This document shows positions 7,290 to 10,959 of a stretch of DNA of 10,959 nt, piece by piece. Position numbers and translations under genes: made by a program. Under the pieces are notes generated by a model that was given only the letters and a program-made list of their open reading frames with translations, was not told where the DNA came from and made no database searches. The stretch is from Rhizobiaceae bacterium (GTDB lineage: Bacteria > Pseudomonadota > Alphaproteobacteria > Rhizobiales > Rhizobiaceae): assembly GCA_028865845.1 (NCBI GenBank), contig JAGWJK010000068.1, positions 1-10,959 of the forward strand, given 5' to 3'. The first letter of the stretch is position 1. Every line of letters starts with the position of its first letter.

Positions 7290-7925
7290 CTACTTCGATC
7301 TGACACCATAAGTGACGAGAAACACCTCGACGGTGACGTCGGCGTGCCGTTCGAGTTCGGCCTGTGAACGCCGGTTGCTGTTTCCGGTAAACATGGCCTC
7401 GTTCATGGGGATCCAGAGCAACATTCCGAAGAAGTGACTGGCCGCGAGATCGGGATCGGCGGTTTGCAGCAGGCCCCGGCTCGTGAGTTTTTGAAAGCAG
7501 GATGCCATCGAGGCCATCATCCGCTCGAAGCCCTTTTCGTACCAGCTACGGCCAAGCTGCGGCATTCGATCCGCATTGGCGATGATCAGGCGCCGCAGCT
7601 TCAAGATCTCATCATTCATCAGGATCGCCATCAGGCGTCTGGCCAACTGTTGTAGGCCGCCATTGATGAAATTGCTTTCCGAGAGCAGCGTCGTCACGGA
7701 CTCGACAATATCGTTCGCCTGCGTGGCGGTCGACAACACCACTTCGCCGAAAAGCGTCTCCTTATCCGAGAAATGTTTGTAGACGGTCTGCTTGGAAACC
7801 CCAGCCCTGGTGGCGATTTCTTCCATGCTGGTCCCGTCATATCCTCCGCTCAGGAATGAGGCCGTAGCCGCCTCGATGATATCCCGGTTCTTGCGTTCGG
7901 ATCGTGTTTCACCTGCAGTTTTCAT
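7290..7925 (-). CDS. TetR/AcrR family transcriptional repressor
   Basis: A 211-residue DNA-binding regulator of normal family length. The N-terminal domain (about 10-56) holds the TetR helix-turn-helix: ATASFLSGGYDGTSMEEIA (20-38), then AGVSKQTVYKHFSDKETLF (41-59). The C-terminal part (about 75-205) is helical and resembles the AefR-like ligand/dimerisation domain, with MPQLGRSWYEKGFERM and a DPDLAASHFFGMLLWIP segment. The ATG at 7925 has only a weak GGA-type ribosome site. The gene is divergent from the VOC gene over a 104-nt spacer containing two palindromic sites, one inside a promoter with a perfect TTGACA. The simplest reading is a repressor that controls itself and the VOC gene and is released by a small hydrophobic or electrophilic ligand. 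Ligand identity cannot be inferred. Confidence 0.92.
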   Translation of the reverse strand: MKTAGETRSERKNRDIIEAATASFLSGGYDGTSMEEIATRAGVSKQTVYKHFSDKETLFGEVVLSTATQANDIVESVTTLLSESNFINGGLQQLARRLMAILMNDEILKLRRLIIANADRMPQLGRSWYEKGFERMMASMASCFQKLTSRGLLQTADPDLAASHFFGMLLWIPMNEAMFTGNSNRRSQAELERHADVTVEVFLVTYGVRSK

Positions 7926-7939
7926 GATATTTCCAGACC

Positions 7940-7957
7940 GGTACTAGACGGTACCGT
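7940..7957. promoter_or_regulatory. Probable secondary TetR operator (GGTAC-type palindrome)
   Basis: GGTAC (7940-7944) and GTACC (7951-7955) form an inverted repeat with a 6-nt spacer. An overlapping perfect 10-bp palindrome, ACGGTACCGT, lies at 7948-7957. The half-site matches the arms of the stronger site at 7982-8002. It is 15-32 nt upstream of the tetR start codon, so occupancy would block its transcription or early elongation. Confidence 0.55.
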
Positions 7958-7979
7958 TCCCTTATGGTAGCGATTACAA

Positions 7980-8008
7980 ACGGTACTGGACTGACCAGTA
8001 CCTGTCAA
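7980..8008 (-). promoter_or_regulatory. Probable tetR promoter overlapping the operator
   Basis: On the minus strand a perfect TTGACA (8008-8003) is followed after 17 nt by TACCGT (7985-7980), a 3/6 match to TATAAT. The 17-nt spacer lies within the inverted repeat, which fits autorepression by blocking RNA polymerase. The -10 match is poor, so the exact start is uncertain. Confidence 0.45.
7982..8002. promoter_or_regulatory. Primary TetR operator: perfect 8-5-8 inverted repeat
   Basis: GGTACTGG (7982-7989) and CCAGTACC (7995-8002) are exact inverted repeats around a 5-nt centre. The arm and spacer geometry suits a TetR-family dimer. The site lies between the divergent tetR and VOC genes and fills the spacer of the probable tetR promoter, so it should mediate autorepression and probably repression of the VOC gene. 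Confidence 0.7.
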
Positions 8009-8029
8009 CGAAGGCAAGGATTTGCACTG

Positions 8030-8434
8030 ATGACAAAGATGATCTTCGTGAATCTGCCGGTTCGCGATCTCGCGAAATCGACGGCTTTCTATGAGGCGGT
8101 CGGGGCGAGCAAGAATCCACAATTCTCCGACGACACCGCCTCGTGCATGGTGTTTTCCGAGGCAATTTACGTGATGCTCCTGACGCATGACAAATACGGG
8201 ATGTTTACGCAGCGGCCGATCGCCGATGCGCGGAAAACCAGCGCTGCATTGCTTGCTCTCACCGTCGAAAACCGCGCCGATGTCGATGAAGTCACCGAGC
8301 GTGCCGCGGCGGCGGGCGGCGTTGCCGATCCCAATCCGAAACAGGATCATGGTTTCATGTATGGCCGCAGCTACGAGGATCCGGACGGCAATGTCTGGGA
8401 ACTGGTCTGGATGGCGCCGAGCCAGGACGCTTGA
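8030..8434 (+). CDS. VOC superfamily (glyoxalase/bleomycin-resistance fold) protein
   Basis: A 134-residue single-module VOC protein. I chose the ATG at 8030 because AAGGA at 8016-8020 lies 9 nt upstream and the family's first strand (MTKMIFVNLPVRDLAKSTAFYEAVGA) starts there. The frame stays open upstream to 7964, but that would run through the operator. Two beta-alpha-beta-beta-beta halves are visible: 4-55 (VNLPVRDLAKSTAFY, then SEAIYVMLLTHD) and about 74-128 (LLALTVENRADVDEVTERAAAAGG, then YEDPDGNVWELVW at 115-127). Glu124 in the DPDGNVWEL motif is at the usual metal-ligand place. The family includes glyoxalase I, dioxygenases, fosfomycin and bleomycin resistance proteins; this subgroup is usually annotated as lactoylglutathione-lyase-like with no proven activity. 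It is divergent from tetR and probably controlled by it. Confidence 0.88.
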   Translation: MTKMIFVNLPVRDLAKSTAFYEAVGASKNPQFSDDTASCMVFSEAIYVMLLTHDKYGMFTQRPIADARKTSAALLALTVENRADVDEVTERAAAAGGVADPNPKQDHGFMYGRSYEDPDGNVWELVWMAPSQDA

Positions 8435-8643
8435 GGCCTGATGGCGAAGACGACGCGGCAGCTCTGGGTAGGTTGCTGCGCCCTCCCTTTGGTGAAGGGG
8501 ATCGCCGCGACCTTCCAGGTAGGTGCGAATTCAGCCAACAGCAATAAGCGCGCCTTAGGCTACTGATACCGCCGTTTCCGACCTTGTCCATCCTGCAAAG
8601 AACAGATTGGCTGTTGCTCTTCTGGCAAGGTTTCGGGGGACAC
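8435..8643. other. Intergenic spacer (209 nt)
   Basis: This spacer lies between the VOC and transglutaminase-like genes. A short hairpin, CCCTT (8485-8489) with AAGGG (8495-8499) around a 5-nt loop, may partly end VOC transcription, but no T-run follows. No convincing promoter or small gene was recognised. A TTG at 8584 in frame with the next gene would extend it by 20 hydrophobic residues. Confidence 0.35.
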
Positions 8644-9435
8644 ATGGACGGCAGCATCGATTGTTGGATTCTCCACAGCGCAATGAGCGATCCGGGCGGT
8701 TACAGGGCTGCGATTGCAGCTCTTCCTGCCGATATCGGTGCTCTCATCGACACCATCCAAGGCATGTTGGTGCATGCCGATTGGGTGAAGGAATATGGTC
8801 TCGACGAGACAAAACTGGATGCAACGGCTCGAAGGACATTGCCGGTCATCGAACGCCTGGATGATGTCCTCAGGCGGAATTCTCAGCCTCTCGAAGTCCG
8901 CCGCGCTGCCGAGAAGCGTTCCACAGGAACCTGCCGCGACTACGCCCTTATGCTTTGCTCCTTCCTGCGATGCAGAGGTATTCCCGCCCGTGTACGCTGT
9001 GGTTTCGCAGCCTATTTCTCCGACGGATGGGAAGATCATTGGGTCTGCGAATACTGGGATGCGAAATCCGCGGCATGGCATCTCGCCGATCCTCAGATCG
9101 ATCAGGTGCTGCGGCATCGGAGTAAAATCTCGTTTGCCCCTTCGGACGTGCCACGCCGCTTCTTCATGACGGCGGGCGAAGCTTGGCTGCAATGCCGACA
9201 CGGAAAATCAGATCCATCGGCCTTTGGCCATGGCGACGTCACCGGCTTATGGTTCATGAAAGTCAACGTTTTGCGCGACCACCATGTGCTGAATGGCCGC
9301 GAGACGTCGAATTGGGACAGTTGGAGGGAGGCGCCTCATCCGAGGCGAACCGTTTTCCCGGCCGAAATGGAATTGCTCGATGCCCTGGCCGCTCGCCCGG
9401 AGCAAACGCTCGTCGAGATTGGACCAGACTGGTAG
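8644..9435 (+). CDS. Transglutaminase-like (papain-fold) protein
   Basis: A 263-residue cytosolic-looking protein with a transglutaminase-core-type fold. The presumed triad is complete: Cys97 in GTCRDYALMLCSFLRCRGIPARVRCGF (positions 95-121), His132 in DHWVCEYWD (131-139), and Asp149 in WHLADPQ (145-151). These are the standard spacing and surroundings of the core domain. The N-terminal about 90 residues are helical, including a proline-led helix with IGALIDTIQGMLVHADW (31-47). The C-terminal region after 151 has no recognised domain. The family covers proteases, peptide N-glycanases and cross-linking enzymes; bacterial stand-alone members are mostly unassigned. The ATG at 8644 has GGGGGA 3 nt upstream, which is close. 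A TTG at 8584 would add a 20-residue hydrophobic leader, so the start is uncertain. It converges with the glycosyltransferase gene, 56 nt away. Confidence 0.78.
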   Translation: MDGSIDCWILHSAMSDPGGYRAAIAALPADIGALIDTIQGMLVHADWVKEYGLDETKLDATARRTLPVIERLDDVLRRNSQPLEVRRAAEKRSTGTCRDYALMLCSFLRCRGIPARVRCGFAAYFSDGWEDHWVCEYWDAKSAAWHLADPQIDQVLRHRSKISFAPSDVPRRFFMTAGEAWLQCRHGKSDPSAFGHGDVTGLWFMKVNVLRDHHVLNGRETSNWDSWREAPHPRRTVFPAEMELLDALAARPEQTLVEIGPDW

Positions 9436-9491
9436 GCGCATTTACTGCTGGCGCTCACCGATCCCCTGCAGGTATCCCGACGAGCGCGATG

Positions 9492-10598
9492 TCAGCGCGC
9501 GACCGCCTGCTCAAGACGCGATGAAACTTCCGCCCATGTCAGGATGCCGTTTTTCCACTCGTCGTCATGGCGCATCGTCGCTGCTCCCGTCACCTTGCCG
9601 GCCCAATCTCTTTCGCTGGTCTGCGAGTAGCCGACGATGTTTTCGCGGATTTCCTTCAACATGTCCGGCGCCAGAATAGGCAGCGAGCAATAGGAATATT
9701 GCAGAAGCTTCAGGCTCGATTCCGCCAGATAAAATTCGCGTTGGGTCAGGCGATATGGCGCTATGCCGAAGTCGGCGAATTTAATGTACGGTATGACGTC
9801 GGCGAATGGGCGCTCGCCGTAAAGCCGGACGTTTTCAGGGAAATCGTTTGGAATGCCGCTGCCGAACAGGTGAAATTTCACGGTCGGTGCTGCCCGGGCC
9901 ATCGCGCTGACGGCGGCTTTGTCGAAGAGCATATTGCCGACCGTGATGGCGTTGACCGATCCCTCCGGGTAAGGCGACACGGTGGCGGCGTCGAAACCGG
10001 TTTTGTCCACCCCTTGCGGAATGACGTCCACTCCCCTGGCATCCCTTAACGTGCTCGCCATGGCGCTCGATGGAACGACGATTCTATCGAAAAGAGGGAT
10101 TGTTGCCCGCTCCAACCGCTGAAGATATTTCGAGGCGCCGACCGTATCGAGACGATCGCGCGCGAAATAGATGATCTTGGCATTGGGGTTGATGCGGCGG
10201 ATCGCATTGAAGAAGACGATCGCCGTTCCCGACTCGATCAAGACGACCTCGGCCTCGCGGATCGCTTCACTCATAAAGCCTGGGATCAACGACCCATAGA
10301 GCGCAAAAAATGGTGCCATCGCCGCGTTCACGGCCGTTTGCCCTGAGCTGAAGGGATGCAAAAGCGGCAGATAGGCAGCGCTCTCATAACGAGGAGCCGT
10401 GGTAACGAACCTGTTTTTCTGCTGAGCGGCAAGTTCCAGGTAGAGTTGTTTCTTCTTGAACCTGGTCAGGTAGCTGTACCCGACACTGATCGTCTTGACC
10501 TCGTGCCCGTCATCCGCAAGTCCGCGACTGATAAAGTGGACACTCGTTTTTCTTGTCGTCGGCAAAAAAGCATGTGCCGATAAAAAGAGGAACTTCAT
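9492..10598 (-). CDS. GumK-like glucuronosyltransferase (GT70-type, GT-B fold)
   Basis: A 368-residue glycosyltransferase resembling Xanthomonas GumK, which adds glucuronic acid from UDP-GlcA to the lipid-linked xanthan precursor at the inner membrane. Against GumK as I remember it, with offsets of about 8-10, key positions match: Asp148 in YFARDRLDT (GumK catalytic Asp157), Met223 in TVGNMLFD (Met231), Glu262 in YGE (Glu272), Tyr282 in GIAPY (Tyr292), and Lys297 and Gln300 in SSLKLLQY (Lys307, Gln310). GumK Met306 is Leu296 here. SPYPEGSVNAITVGNMLFD (208-226) and YIKFADFGIAPY (271-282) are the strongest shared blocks. The N-terminus begins with a Rossmann strand and lacks a signal peptide. 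The ATG at 10598 precedes MKFLFLSAHAFLP; a TTG at 10616 would add six residues. It lies 65 nt downstream of the TupA-like gene on the same strand, which suggests a polysaccharide operon. Acceptor and product are not readable. Confidence 0.86.
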   Translation of the reverse strand: MKFLFLSAHAFLPTTRKTSVHFISRGLADDGHEVKTISVGYSYLTRFKKKQLYLELAAQQKNRFVTTAPRYESAAYLPLLHPFSSGQTAVNAAMAPFFALYGSLIPGFMSEAIREAEVVLIESGTAIVFFNAIRRINPNAKIIYFARDRLDTVGASKYLQRLERATIPLFDRIVVPSSAMASTLRDARGVDVIPQGVDKTGFDAATVSPYPEGSVNAITVGNMLFDKAAVSAMARAAPTVKFHLFGSGIPNDFPENVRLYGERPFADVIPYIKFADFGIAPYRLTQREFYLAESSLKLLQYSYCSLPILAPDMLKEIRENIVGYSQTSERDWAGKVTGAATMRHDDEWKNGILTWAEVSSRLEQAVAR

Positions 10599-10663
10599 TA
10601 TCTTGCCCCACTTCAAGATATTTGTTCATTAAAGATTCCGCCGGCGCTGACACGACGGCCTGT

Positions 10664-10959
10664 TCAAACCTTTCTGAAATTTTGCTTCCACAAAGAGCCG
10701 AGCTTTTGGTCCAGCGAGTCCGGGATACATCCTTTGAAGCCTCCGCCGGGATACAAGGTCAGTTCGCCGACATAGATGTTGTCAGCGACCGCATATTGAT
10801 CGACGCGCATGAAGTCTGTCTCTGAAGCCATCTTTTCGGCGATTTCGAGCATTTCCGCGTACCGCTCCGGCCGGGGATAATCGCCTGGATATGGATCATA
10901 GTAGCATTTGGGAACATCGAGGCGTTTCCAATCCGGTGAATAGAACGCCTCATAGCCGA
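10664..10959 (-). CDS. TupA-like ATP-grasp protein (partial, C-terminal 98 codons)
   Basis: The 3' end of a gene entering from the right edge, in frame to a TGA at 10664. The visible 98 residues match the C-terminus of TupA-like ATP-grasp proteins, named after the teichuronopeptide gene tupA: DWKRLDVPKCYYDPYPGDYP, then RPERYAEMLEIAEKMA, FMRVDQYAVADNIYVGELT, LYPGGGFKGCIPDSLDQKLG and a final LWKQNF. The GELT Glu and following Gly-rich run fit the ATP/metal-binding end of an ATP-grasp site. Such proteins occur in capsule, EPS and LPS loci and are thought to ligate amino groups or related acceptors onto glycans, but the reaction is usually unproven. It is probably co-transcribed with the GumK-like gene. 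Confidence 0.8.
   Translation of the reverse strand, partial: GYEAFYSPDWKRLDVPKCYYDPYPGDYPRPERYAEMLEIAEKMASETDFMRVDQYAVADNIYVGELTLYPGGGFKGCIPDSLDQKLGSLWKQNFRKV

Noticed and set aside
10510..10629. 39-codon minus-strand leader ORF (ATG at 10629) overlapping the GumK-like start in another frame
   Set aside because: It has only a weak GGA upstream and no recognisable product, and is most likely chance, although translational coupling cannot be excluded.
1..10959. CRISPR arrays, tRNA/rRNA genes, IS elements, phage or known defence systems
   Set aside because: No repeated-spacer arrays, transposase motifs, terminal inverted repeats or characteristic RNA sequences were seen on reading both strands.

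Overview
The window looks like chromosomal or large-replicon DNA from an alphaproteobacterium of the Rhizobium group (R. leguminosarum / R. etli-like). This is inferred from the high G+C content, the Shine-Dalgarno-led short operons, and protein types common in rhizobia: DUF3300, class I PPK2, a TPR protein with a 'cyclase-type' N-terminal domain, and exopolysaccharide-type glycosyltransferases. No phage, IS element, CRISPR array, tRNA or rRNA is visible. The species call rests on recall, not on a search.

Layout. (a) 1-1073, minus strand: a small hypothetical gene followed by the start of a secreted DUF3300 gene that runs off the left edge. (b) 1074-1476: a 403-nt non-coding divergent region. 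(c) 1477-5240, plus strand: a tightly spaced set of three genes, a SulP anion transporter with a STAS domain, a class I polyphosphate kinase 2, and an AI-2E/PerM-family membrane protein. The SulP gene most likely starts at a GTG codon at 1477 with a clear AAGGAG. (d) 5429-7213, plus: a 594-residue one-pass membrane protein with an N-terminal regulator-like domain, a TolB-like periplasmic domain and TPR-like repeats, preceded by a very AT-rich patch. (e) 7290-8434: a divergent pair of a TetR-family repressor (minus) and a small VOC/glyoxalase-fold protein (plus). They share a 104-nt spacer carrying a perfect 8-5-8 inverted repeat and a second palindromic GGTACC-type site. (f) 8644-9435, plus: a transglutaminase-like protein with an intact Cys-His-Asp triad. 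(g) 9492-10959, minus: a GumK-like (GT70-type) glucuronosyltransferase gene preceded by the 3' end of a TupA-like ATP-grasp gene, apparently the edge of a surface-polysaccharide locus.

How the genes may work together. The SulP-PPK2-AI-2E set joins ion transport with polyphosphate/nucleotide energetics and is probably co-transcribed. The TetR-VOC pair is a self-contained repressor/target unit. The GumK-like and TupA-like pair points to assembly of an acidic polysaccharide. I see no convincing new defence or mobile system. The most testable observations are the TetR operator architecture, the SulP/PPK2 coupling, the cyclase-less regulator/TolB/TPR protein, and the GumK/TupA pairing.
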